7,174 nt of DNA from an uncultured Collinsella sp. (GCA_900752345.1 CAADVA010000023.1:1-7174), one strand, 5' to 3'; shown: positions 1 to 6,383, counted from the first letter of the stretch. Notes: generated from the letters alone by a model not told the origin. A program made the numbers and translations.

Positions 1-472
1 GGCGGCCGGCGACCGTCTCGCGCAGCGCGCACCATTTATCTGCCAGGCACACAATCCATGCCTCACGACACGTCGGCGGCACCGGCACCAGCGGAAACAT
101 ATGCCGCACGATAATATTCCGTTCGCGCGGCGTCAGCTCAAAATCTTCCTCCGCACGTGCCAGGGCAAAAAACGGGTGGCGAAAGCCATGCAGCCGATGG
201 CTTGGGTCGGGATCGTGCCAGTCATAGAGAAAGTAATCGTGCAGCAGGGCCCCGCGCAGCAGCGAGGCACGGTCGATCGAAATGCCAGCACGGCCCAGGC
301 GCTCGGCAAAGGACAGACTCGCCCGCGCCACCGAGGTCACATGCGTATACACCGTCACATCGCCATGCTGGATAAACTCGCGCGTCAGGTCCAAGCGACC
401 CGCTTGAGCCAGCTGGCGGGCAGCATGGTCTACTTCGCGTGCGATTTTCTCGGCACGAACGACATCGGACAT
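1..472 (-). CDS. HD-domain phosphohydrolase-like protein (partial, C-terminus beyond window)
   Basis: The leftward reading frame is open from an ATG at 472-470 to the window edge, giving 157 residues (start MSDVVRAEKI) with no stop reached. A strong ribosome site, AGGAGG (complement of 477-482), lies 4 bases upstream and supports this start. The protein shows the ordered metal-ligand pattern of an HD hydrolase: His44 in YTHVTSVAR, the His78-Asp79 doublet in LLRGALLHDYFLYDWH, His99 in HGFRHP, His124 in RHMFP and Asp145 in CLADK. HD proteins usually hydrolyse phosphate esters or nucleotides using bound metal. This subgroup is widespread in Firmicutes and Coriobacteria, but I know of no defined substrate. 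No signal peptide or membrane segment is seen, so it is probably cytoplasmic. It is divergent from the DXS-like gene across a 228-bp gap. The fold is fairly certain; the substrate is unknown. Confidence 0.85.
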   Translation of the reverse strand, partial: MSDVVRAEKIAREVDHAARQLAQAGRLDLTREFIQHGDVTVYTHVTSVARASLSFAERLGRAGISIDRASLLRGALLHDYFLYDWHDPDPSHRLHGFRHPFFALARAEEDFELTPRERNIIVRHMFPLVPVPPTCREAWIVCLADKWCALRETVAGR

Positions 473-700
473 GCTGCCTCCTTCCAGCGACTTACGGCGA
501 CAAGCCACGGACTGCACGCATTGAATAAAATCATCATCGAATCTACCAGTATGGCATCGGACAAAACGTTTTGCCCCGCCAGTTGGCGAATTACCGCGCC
601 GCCGTCACATATCAAACGCCAAAATGTGCGAGACTGTTCTGTGCAATTGTGCCGGCCGAGGGAGCGCCGGCGCTCGATTCGCATGGAGTAACCCACAACG
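473..700. promoter_or_regulatory. divergent intergenic region between HD gene and DXS-like gene
   Basis: This gap must hold the start signals for two genes transcribed away from each other. I could not find a convincing -35/-10 pair in either direction; the nearest candidates match poorly or have the wrong spacing. It contains a perfect 12-bp palindrome CAAAACGTTTTG at 562-573, a small inverted repeat CGCCA-GT-TGGCG at 577-588, and a perfect 14-bp palindrome at 662-675. The ribosome site for the rightward gene is probably GGAG at 685-688, 12 bases before its ATG, which is longer than usual. No RNA gene or small ORF is supported here. Confidence 0.45.
662..675. repeat. perfect 14-bp GC-rich palindrome, possible operator
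   Basis: The bases GAGCGCC-GGCGCTC read the same on both strands. The palindrome ends 25 bases before the ATG of the DXS-like gene, so it lies in or near its leader. It has no loop, so a DNA-binding dimer site is more plausible than an RNA hairpin. The symmetry is directly visible; any regulatory role is inferred, and GC-rich palindromes also arise by chance. Confidence 0.35.
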
Positions 701-2482
701 ATGCTGCTTACGCAAACGACAACGCCCGAGGACGTCAAGGCTCTTAATCGCGCCGAGCTCCCGCAGCTCTGCGACGAGATTCGCCACGCCATCCTCGAAA
801 GCTCCGCCGCCGTCGGCGGACACGTTGCCCCCAACCTGGGCGTCGTTGAGCTTACGGTTGCGCTTCATCGCGTGTTTAACTCCCCCATCGACAAGATTGT
901 CTTTGACGTTTCGCACCAGACCTACGCCCACAAGGCGCTAACGGGGCGCGCGTACACTTATATCGACCCCGAGCGTTATGGTGAGGCGTCTGGCTTTGCC
1001 AATCCCGACGAGTCCGAGCACGACTTGTTTGCCATGGGGCATACCTCGACCTCGGTGGGCTTGGGCTGCGGCCTTGCCCACGCGCGCGACCTGGCGGGTG
1101 ACACGTATAACGTCATTACCGTTATTGGCGACGGCTCGCTTTCGGGCGGCCTGGCGTTTGAGGGCTTTAACAATGCCGCCGAACTCGATAGCAACCTGAT
1201 CATCATCGTCAACGATAACGACCAGTCCATCGCCGAAAACCACGGTGGCCTGTATCGCAATCTGGCCGAGCTGCGCGCCAGCAACGGCACCTGTGAGCGC
1301 AACGTTTTCCGCGCGATGGGGTTCGACTACCGTTATTTGGACGCCGGCAACGACGTGTTGGCCCTGGTCGACACGCTGCAGGAACTGCGCAATATCGATC
1401 ATCCCATCGTGCTGCACGTCTCCACCGCCAAGGGCAAGGGCTTTGAGCCGGCCCAGAGCGACCCCGAACGCTGGCACCACGTGGGTCCGTTTGACATGGC
1501 GACTGGGCGCAAGCTTTGCCCGGGCCATCCGAGCGAGCCTGCGCCGCGCACCTATGCCGACATTACGGGCGAGGCGCTCAGCGCCGCCATCGAGCGCGAT
1601 CCGCAGGTCGTGGGCATCACGGCCGCCACACCCTACATCATGGGCTTTACACCCGAGCTTCGCGCTGCCGCCGGCAAACAGTTCGTCGATGTGGGCATTG
1701 CCGAGGAGCACGCCGTGACCTTTGCCACCGCGCTTGCGCGCTCGGGCGCCAAGCCAGTCTTTGGTGTGTACGGCACGTTTTTGCAGCGCGCCTACGACGA
1801 GCTGTGGCACGATCTGTGCCTCAACGACGCCCCGGCAACCATTTTGGTGTTTGGTGCGTCGATCTTTGGCACCACGTCCGAGACGCACCTTTCGTTCTTT
1901 GATATTTCCATGCTGGGCGGTCTTCCCAACATGCACTACTTGGCGCCGGCCTGCATGGAGGAATATCTGTCCATGCTGAGCTGGTCGCTCGACCACCGCG
2001 AGCATCCCGTGGCGATTCGTGTGCCTGGTATTGGCCTGGTGAGCCGTCCCGACCTTGCGCCTGCCGAAGACACCGACTACAGCGCCGTTCGCTACAACGT
2101 GGTGCGCCAGGGTCGCGACGTAGCAGTGCTCGCGCTCGGCGATTTCTTTGAGCTGGGCGAGCGCGTGGCAAACCGTCTGACCGCCGAGTACGGCATCGAG
2201 GCCACGCTCGTCAACCCGCGCTTTGCAACCGAGCTCGACCGCGAGTTCCTCGACAGCCTTGCCGCCGAGCATCGCGTTGTCGTCACCCTCGAGGACGGCA
2301 TCTTGGACGGCGGCTGGGGCGAGCGCGTCGCGTGCTACTTGGCCTGCACGCCAGTGCGCACGCGCACCTTCGGCATCGCCAAGGGCTTCCCCGACCGCTA
2401 CGACCCCAACGAGCTGCTCGCGCAGAACGGCATGACGGTCGAGAACATGGCCGCTGAAGCCGTAAGGCTACTCAACGAGTAA
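701..2482 (+). CDS. DXS-family thiamine-diphosphate enzyme (divergent DXS paralogue)
   Basis: A 593-residue protein aligns over its full length with 1-deoxy-D-xylulose-5-phosphate synthase (DXS; E. coli 620 residues), which joins pyruvate and glyceraldehyde 3-phosphate in isoprenoid, thiamine and pyridoxal synthesis. Retained: His41 (E. coli His49), the thiamine-diphosphate motif GDG at 143-145 with NDN at 171-173, His259 (His299), catalytic Glu335 (Glu370), Tyr357, Arg363 (Arg398) and His396 (His431). Changed: the acceptor-phosphate arginines Arg420 and Arg478 align with Gly385 (FGAS instead of DRAG) and Gly443 (VPGI instead of YPRG). Asp427 aligns with Thr392, and the GPVDGHD segment reads YLDAGND (212-218). 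The loop after NDN is shorter. Databases would probably name it DXS. I infer a paralogue with another acceptor, so no symbol is given. The start agrees with family N-termini. It is monocistronic, followed by a terminator. Confidence 0.9.
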   Translation: MLLTQTTTPEDVKALNRAELPQLCDEIRHAILESSAAVGGHVAPNLGVVELTVALHRVFNSPIDKIVFDVSHQTYAHKALTGRAYTYIDPERYGEASGFANPDESEHDLFAMGHTSTSVGLGCGLAHARDLAGDTYNVITVIGDGSLSGGLAFEGFNNAAELDSNLIIIVNDNDQSIAENHGGLYRNLAELRASNGTCERNVFRAMGFDYRYLDAGNDVLALVDTLQELRNIDHPIVLHVSTAKGKGFEPAQSDPERWHHVGPFDMATGRKLCPGHPSEPAPRTYADITGEALSAAIERDPQVVGITAATPYIMGFTPELRAAAGKQFVDVGIAEEHAVTFATALARSGAKPVFGVYGTFLQRAYDELWHDLCLNDAPATILVFGASIFGTTSETHLSFFDISMLGGLPNMHYLAPACMEEYLSMLSWSLDHREHPVAIRVPGIGLVSRPDLAPAEDTDYSAVRYNVVRQGRDVAVLALGDFFELGERVANRLTAEYGIEATLVNPRFATELDREFLDSLAAEHRVVVTLEDGILDGGWGERVACYLACTPVRTRTFGIAKGFPDRYDPNELLAQNGMTVENMAAEAVRLLNE

Positions 2483-2483
2483 G

Positions 2484-2522
2484 AAAAACCTCCGCAAGGA
2501 AAGCACCCCTGCGGAGGTTTTT
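2484..2522 (+). terminator. intrinsic terminator after DXS-like gene
   Basis: A perfect 13-bp stem pairs AAAAACCTCCGCA (2484-2496) with TGCGGAGGTTTTT (2510-2522) around a 13-base loop, starting one base after the stop codon. The right arm ends in five T, giving the U tract. Because the left arm begins with five A, it could also work in the opposite direction. Confidence 0.9.
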
Positions 2523-2540
2523 GCTTTCGCGACGCGATTA

Positions 2541-2595
2541 TCTCGATCCGTAACATCTATGGCCCGAATTCTCGTCTAACTGTTACAGATCGAGA
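2541..2595. repeat. 15-bp imperfect inverted repeat, likely intergenic repeat family
   Basis: The left arm TCTCGATCCGTAACA (2541-2555) is complementary to TGTTACAGATCGAGA (2581-2595) at 14 of 15 positions, around a 25-base spacer. It lies in a gene-free stretch between the DXS-like terminator and the CCTGTCCC hairpin. I recall similar TCTCGATCTGTAACA-type arms repeated in Collinsella intergenic regions, so this may be one copy of a dispersed element. It could also be a large operator or an RNA hairpin. The pairing is directly visible; membership of a family needs a genome search. Confidence 0.55.
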
Positions 2596-2626
2596 CAAAG
2601 CAGCGAGACAGGCCACCACATCTGCA

Positions 2627-2667
2627 AGAACCACCACAAAGGTGCCTGTCCCCTTTGTGGTGGTTTT
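2627..2667. repeat. hairpin with CCTGTCCC loop motif (REP-like element or terminator)
   Basis: A perfect 14-bp stem pairs AACCACCACAAAGG (2629-2642) with CCTTTGTGGTGGTT (2652-2665). It extends by a G-U and an A-U pair to 2627/2667. The 9-base loop is TGCCTGTCC. The right arm ends in TTTT, so it may also terminate transcription. The loop resembles palindromic repeats with a GGGACAGG core that are linked elsewhere to REP-associated (RAYT) Y1 transposases; no such transposase gene is in this window. The stretch from 2668 to 2757 that follows holds nothing I recognise. Confidence 0.6.
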
Positions 2668-2757
2668 CGTTGCCGCCATTATAGCGACCGCAGCGAGCGA
2701 CCACGCCGTCCGCAAAACGCTTTCTTAACTACAATAATCGACGTTTGCCCAGATAAA

Positions 2758-2792
2758 ACCTACCAAAATAAACCTGTCCCTTTTTGGTAGGT
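2758..2792. repeat. second hairpin with CCTGTCCC loop motif
   Basis: A perfect 11-bp stem pairs ACCTACCAAAA (2758-2768) with TTTTGGTAGGT (2782-2792). The 13-base loop TAAACCTGTCCCT carries the same CCTGTCCC string as the hairpin at 2627-2667, on the same strand, although the stems differ. It lies 42 bp upstream of the -35 box of the importer operon. It is not followed by a T tract, so a terminator role in this direction is unlikely. Confidence 0.6.
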
Positions 2793-2834
2793 AGAATTAC
2801 CCATAAGACAAGTATGTTTCTGAGTTATTTCGTG

Positions 2835-2864
2835 TTGACCCATTTGAGCGGGATAGGGTATAAC
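2835..2864 (+). promoter_or_regulatory. housekeeping-sigma promoter of the importer operon
   Basis: The -35 box TTGACC (2835-2840, 5 of 6 to consensus) and -10 box TATAAC (2859-2864, 5 of 6) are separated by 18 bp. Transcription would begin near 2871, giving a leader of about 37 bases. The gene's ribosome site, AAAGGTG at 2894-2900, lies 7 bases before the ATG at 2908. The leader is too short for a riboswitch, so any control would act at or upstream of the promoter. Confidence 0.75.
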
Positions 2865-2907
2865 TCTACTCAACCGCTAGGGATTTTATTGAGAAAGGTG
2901 TTCTACC

Positions 2908-3903
2908 ATGAGCAAGAACCTCTCCCAGCAGGTCGTTCTCGACCGCCGCGGCTTCGTTGCCGCCACCTTCGCAACCGTCGCCGGCCTTGGTCTTGCCGGC
3001 TGCTCCGACACCAGCGCCGAGGCCGACAAGGGTTCCGCCACCGGCTCCTCCAAGGGCTCCGAGGATACCGAGGCTTCCACCACGCTCGATGCCAAGGCAT
3101 TCGACAAGCTCGTCAACGACGGCCCCAAGGCCGATGACGACGCCATCGCCGCCAGCACCTGGGCCACGGCCGTCAAGGACGCCGGCGTCTTTAAGATCGG
3201 TGGCGTTCAGACCTCCACGCTCTTCTCCCTCCTCAACGAGAAAGACGGTCAGACCCGCGGTTTCGACGCCGGTATCGCGCAGCTCCTGTCCAACTACATT
3301 CTGGGCGAGAACAAGGTCGAGATCACCCAGGTGACCTCGGACACGCGCGAGTCCGTTCTGCAGAACGGCCAGGTCGACGCTGTCTTTGCCACCTACACCA
3401 TCACTGACGAGCGCAAGAAGCTCGTCTCCTTTGCCGGTCCCTATTACTACACGCAGCAGGCCATCCTGGTGCTTGCCGACAACGACGACATCAAGAGCGT
3501 CGACGACCTGGCCGACAAGAACGTCGCCGTCCAGTCCGGCTCCAACGGCCCTGCCATCCTGGAGGAGTTCGCCCCCAAGGCCAGCCAGCAGGAGTTCAAG
3601 ACCGACGAGGAGGCCCGCCAGGCACTCCAGCAGGGTCGTGTTGACGCCTACGTCATCGACAACAACATGCAGCAGAGCGCCCTGGTCCGCGAGCCCGGCA
3701 AGTACAAGATTGCCGGCAAGCCCTTCGGCAGCAAGGAGCCCTATGGCATCGGTCTGCCGCTCGATTCCGACGGCGTCGCCTTCGTTAACGACTTCCTTAA
3801 GAAGATCGAGGACGACGGCACCTGGACCGAGCTGTGGCAGATCTGCATCGGCGACCGTACGGGCGACACCAATGTTCCCGAGCTGCCCGAGATCGGCGCC
3901 TAG
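2908..3903 (+). CDS. gluB: ABC importer substrate-binding lipoprotein, glutamate-type (SBP family 3)
   Basis: A 331-residue extracytoplasmic receptor that would deliver a polar amino acid, probably glutamate or a relative, to the permeases downstream. The signal peptide combines a twin-arginine motif (DRRGFVAA, 12-19) with a lipobox LAGC (29-32), so Cys32 is the predicted lipid anchor. A Ser/Thr/acidic linker (about 33-60) and a helical extension (about 60-92) precede the binding fold. Family-3 landmarks follow: RGFDAGIAQLL (117-127), Arg147 in RESVLQNG (expected to bind the alpha-carboxylate), ATYTITDERKK (161-171), FAGPYYYTQQ (175-184) and Asp251 in VIDNN (expected to bind the alpha-amino group). 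The TYTITDERK and FAGPYY motifs are typical of GluB-like proteins. Of 22 lysine codons, 21 are AAG, suggesting high expression. Substrate identity is inferred from family and gene order; another polar amino acid is possible. Confidence 0.88.
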   Translation: MSKNLSQQVVLDRRGFVAATFATVAGLGLAGCSDTSAEADKGSATGSSKGSEDTEASTTLDAKAFDKLVNDGPKADDDAIAASTWATAVKDAGVFKIGGVQTSTLFSLLNEKDGQTRGFDAGIAQLLSNYILGENKVEITQVTSDTRESVLQNGQVDAVFATYTITDERKKLVSFAGPYYYTQQAILVLADNDDIKSVDDLADKNVAVQSGSNGPAILEEFAPKASQQEFKTDEEARQALQQGRVDAYVIDNNMQQSALVREPGKYKIAGKPFGSKEPYGIGLPLDSDGVAFVNDFLKKIEDDGTWTELWQICIGDRTGDTNVPELPEIGA

Positions 3904-3991
3904 GCAGCGAGCCTGGTAACGGCCGCAACGAAACCATATGGAAACGCATGGTGCGCTTTATTGCGGTAAACTGTTTCCTCACAGAGTTGTC

Positions 3992-4020
3992 GGGGCTTCC
4001 GTACACACGGAAGCCCCTTT
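3992..4020 (+). terminator. hairpin between gluB and gluC, probably a leaky terminator
   Basis: A perfect 10-bp stem pairs GGGGCTTCCG (3992-4001) with CGGAAGCCCC (4008-4017) around the loop TACACA. The following tract TTTCCTT is broken by two C, so release of the polymerase should be incomplete. It lies in the 138-bp gap after the binding-protein gene. I found no good promoter between it and gluC, so readthrough is the simplest way the permeases are expressed. It may also protect the 3' end of the gluB mRNA. Confidence 0.8.
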
Positions 4021-4041
4021 CCTTATCGGCGGGAGGTCCGC

Positions 4042-4701
4042 ATGAGTCTCTCCGAGCTCTGGTCGCTCTATGGCCAGAACTATATCGACGCGCTGCTAGC
4101 AACCTGGGGCATGACGCTTGAGTCGTTTGCCATCGCCATGGTGCTGGCCGTCGCCGTCACCGTGATGCGCGTGTCGCCGCTCAAGCCGCTGCGCGTCTTT
4201 GGCGACCTGTATGTTCAGGTCTTCCGTAACATCCCCGGCATCGCGCTGCTCATCATCGTCGTCTATGCGCTGCCGCCGCTTAAGGTCGTTCTGCCCTACC
4301 GCACCTGCGTTATCGTCGCCACGGTCCTTTTGGGCTCGGCCTTTGGCTCCGAGAACTTTATGAGCGGCATCAACACCGTCGGCGTCGGCCAGGTGGAAGC
4401 CGCCCGCTCGCTGGGGATGAGCTTCAGCCGTATCCTCGCCAAGATTGTGATTCCGCAGGCGCTGCGTTCGAGCGTGCTGCCCATGACCAACCTCTTTATC
4501 GCCGTCATGCTCACCACCGCGCTCGGCAGCCAGGTGCCGCTTAAACCGCAGGAGCTCACCGGCGTGGTGAGCTACATCAACACGCGCTCGCTCGGAGGCG
4601 TCACCGCGTTCTTTATCTCGGCGCTCGGCTACCTGGGCACGGCCTTTGTGGTGAGCCACATTGGCAACTACATCGATAAGAAGGTGAGGATCCTCCGATG
4701 A
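4042..4701 (+). CDS. gluC: amino-acid ABC importer permease, GluC-type
   Basis: A 219-residue integral membrane protein of the His/Glu/Gln/Arg/opine permease family (HisM type), with about five hydrophobic segments (roughly 24-43, 57-80, 88-104, 143-163 and 186-206). The cytoplasmic EAA loop that docks on the ATPase is clear: QVEAARSLGMSF (117-128) followed by IVIPQALR (135-142). VFRNIPGI (60-67) matches the conserved segment usually reading FR(G/N)TP. Its length is close to Corynebacterium GluC (about 228). The ATG at 4042 has a strong GGGAGG ribosome site 5 bases upstream. It is expected to pair with the next gene product to form the membrane channel. Expression probably depends on readthrough of the hairpin upstream. 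The family is certain; the substrate follows that of the binding protein. Confidence 0.9.
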   Translation: MSLSELWSLYGQNYIDALLATWGMTLESFAIAMVLAVAVTVMRVSPLKPLRVFGDLYVQVFRNIPGIALLIIVVYALPPLKVVLPYRTCVIVATVLLGSAFGSENFMSGINTVGVGQVEAARSLGMSFSRILAKIVIPQALRSSVLPMTNLFIAVMLTTALGSQVPLKPQELTGVVSYINTRSLGGVTAFFISALGYLGTAFVVSHIGNYIDKKVRILR

Positions 4702-5531
4702 GCAAGCACTCCTCCCCTGCGCTTACCATGCGTGATGCGCTCTACGAGGCTCCCGGCCCCAAGATGCGCGTCAAGATTCGCATCGGCACCGCTATCTCAT
4801 TGATTGCCGTGGCGGCGCTCATCACCTTGGTACTGCAGCGCTTTTATGTGACCGGTCAGCTTTCGGTCCACTACTGGTACTTCTTTACGCACCTCACCAC
4901 CTGGAAGTTCCTGCTTGCCGGCTTTGAGGGCACCGTCAAGGTCGCACTGACCGCGGGCGCCATTGCGCTGGTGCTGGGCCTCGCCCTCATGCTCGGCCGC
5001 ACCAGCGACATTAAGCCGCTGCAGCTGGTCTGCCGCGTTCTCACCGATTTCTTCCGCGGCGTACCGAGCCTTCTGTTCATCTACTTCTTCTTTTTGGTGC
5101 TGCCCCAGTACAAGATCGCACTGCCGTCGTTTTGGATGCTCACGCTTCCCGTCGCGCTCGCCGCAGCCGGCGTGCTGGCCGAGATTTTCCGCGCCGGCGT
5201 CAATGCCGTGCCGCGCGGTCAGGTCGAGGCAGCCCAGGCGCTCGGTCTCTCCAAGGCCAAAATCACCTTTAAAATCGTGTTGCCGCAGGCTATTCGGTTT
5301 ATCATTCCGTCCTTGATTTCGCAGCTTGTGGTCGTAGTCAAGGACACCACCGTTGCCTACGTGGTGAGCTACCCCGACCTCATGCAAAATGCCCGCGTGC
5401 TCATTACCAACTACGACGCCCTCGTATCGGTCTACCTGGTGATCGCGGTCATCTACATCCTCATCAACGTCGCGATTAACAAGGCCGCTGTCTACGTTTC
5501 GCACAAGACCGGCGCGACCATCATCCGCTAA
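4698..5531 (+). CDS. gluD: amino-acid ABC importer permease, GluD-type
   Basis: A 277-residue permease of the same family as its upstream neighbour, with a longer N-terminus: a basic cytoplasmic stretch (about 18-28) and an extra first membrane segment (about 30-46), as in actinobacterial GluD (about 273 residues). Further hydrophobic segments lie at roughly 75-98, 120-136, 145-165, 201-222 and 242-262. DFFRGVPSLL (117-126), the EAA loop GQVEAAQALGLSK (174-186) with IVLPQAIR (193-200), and KDTTVAYVVS (215-224) are the family signatures. The start overlaps the gluC stop as ATGA, indicating translational coupling and equal production of the two subunits; AAGGTGAGG just upstream serves as ribosome site. 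Two unlike permeases imply a heterodimeric channel. Confidence 0.92.
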   Translation: MSKHSSPALTMRDALYEAPGPKMRVKIRIGTAISLIAVAALITLVLQRFYVTGQLSVHYWYFFTHLTTWKFLLAGFEGTVKVALTAGAIALVLGLALMLGRTSDIKPLQLVCRVLTDFFRGVPSLLFIYFFFLVLPQYKIALPSFWMLTLPVALAAAGVLAEIFRAGVNAVPRGQVEAAQALGLSKAKITFKIVLPQAIRFIIPSLISQLVVVVKDTTVAYVVSYPDLMQNARVLITNYDALVSVYLVIAVIYILINVAINKAAVYVSHKTGATIIR

Positions 5532-5567
5532 CGCTTTACCATTTCGAGTCATAAGGAGCCGAGCACC

Positions 5568-6332
5568 ATGGCACAGAGCACCTCTTCCACCGGCAATCAG
5601 CCGCTGATCGAGCTCAGGCACGTCGATAAGCACTACGGCGATCTGCACGTTCTCAACGACATCAATCTCTCGGTCGACCGCGGCGAGGTCGTCGTTGTGA
5701 TCGGTCCCTCGGGCTCGGGCAAGTCGACCATGTGCCGAACCATCAATCGCCTGGAAACCATCGACTCGGGCGAGATCCTCATCGAGGGCGAGCCCCTGCC
5801 GCAGGAAGGCAAGGATCTTGCCCGCATGCGTGCCGAACTGGGCATGGTGTTTCAGCAGTTCAACCTGTTTGCGCATATGACCGTACTGCAGAACGTCATG
5901 CTGGGGCCGGTCGATGTGCTGGGCGTCTCCAAGGAGGAAGCTCGTGAGCGCGCCATGGACCTGCTGGGCCGCGTGGGCGTTGCCGAGCAGGCCGATAAGG
6001 TGCCCGCACAGCTCTCGGGCGGACAGCAACAGCGTGTAGCCATCGCACGCTCGCTTGCCATGCACCCCAAGGCCATGCTTTTTGACGAGCCCACGAGCGC
6101 CCTTGACCCCGAAATGATCAACGAGGTGCTCGAGGTCATGGTCCGTCTGGCCCAGCAGGGCATGACGATGATCGTCATCACGCACGAGATGAACTTCGCC
6201 CGCCGCGTGGCCGACCGCGTCGTGTTTATGGCCGACGGCCAGATTGTGGAAACCGGCACACCCGACGAGTTCTTCGACCACCCCCAGACCAAGCGCGCCC
6301 AGGACTTCCTCAACTCCATTAAGGGCCACTAA
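5568..6332 (+). CDS. gluA: amino-acid ABC importer ATPase, GluA-type
   Basis: A 254-residue cytoplasmic ATPase that powers the importer as a dimer under the two permeases. All nucleotide-binding elements are intact: A-loop Tyr23 (KHYG), Walker A GPSGSGKST (46-54), Q-loop FQQFNLFAH (95-103), signature LSGGQQQR (149-156), Walker B LFDEPTSALDP (171-181) and switch His206 (ITHEM). The length and motifs are those of the polar amino-acid (GlnQ/HisP/GluA) group. The start is set by AAGGAG at 5553-5558, 9 bases before the ATG, in a 36-bp gap after gluD with no terminator. There is no added C-terminal regulatory domain of the methionine-importer type. ATPase function is near certain; substrate assignment comes from its partners. 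Confidence 0.95.
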   Translation: MAQSTSSTGNQPLIELRHVDKHYGDLHVLNDINLSVDRGEVVVVIGPSGSGKSTMCRTINRLETIDSGEILIEGEPLPQEGKDLARMRAELGMVFQQFNLFAHMTVLQNVMLGPVDVLGVSKEEARERAMDLLGRVGVAEQADKVPAQLSGGQQQRVAIARSLAMHPKAMLFDEPTSALDPEMINEVLEVMVRLAQQGMTMIVITHEMNFARRVADRVVFMADGQIVETGTPDEFFDHPQTKRAQDFLNSIKGH

Positions 6333-6383
6333 CCAGACCGCCCACCCGCCAGCCATGCCCATCCAAACTCGAAAGTTACACCT

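Noticed and set aside
101..691. Rightward open frame of 196 codons at the left end
   Set aside because: It overlaps the HD-domain gene antisense; the leftward frame has a strong ribosome site and conserved HD motifs, while this one has neither.
473..700. TPP riboswitch or other structured leader before the thiamine-dependent enzyme
   Set aside because: No CTGAGA or other thi-box core is present, and only simple palindromes are visible.
938..2272. Long leftward open frame (444 codons) opposite the DXS-like gene
   Set aside because: It has no family resemblance, is rich in His, Arg and Gly as expected from the complement of GC-rich codons, and lies wholly within a clearly conserved gene on the other strand.
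701..2482. Naming the gene dxs as an authentic isoprenoid enzyme
   Set aside because: Overall similarity supports the family, but the residues that bind the acceptor phosphate are missing, so the specific reaction is not supported.
2730..2735. TACAAT as a -10 box for an extra promoter upstream of the importer operon
   Set aside because: No acceptable -35 box lies 16-18 bases upstream, and a much better promoter occurs at 2835-2864.
2541..2792. CRISPR array
   Set aside because: The repeats are inverted, differ in stem sequence and are not regularly spaced direct repeats, and there are no cas genes.
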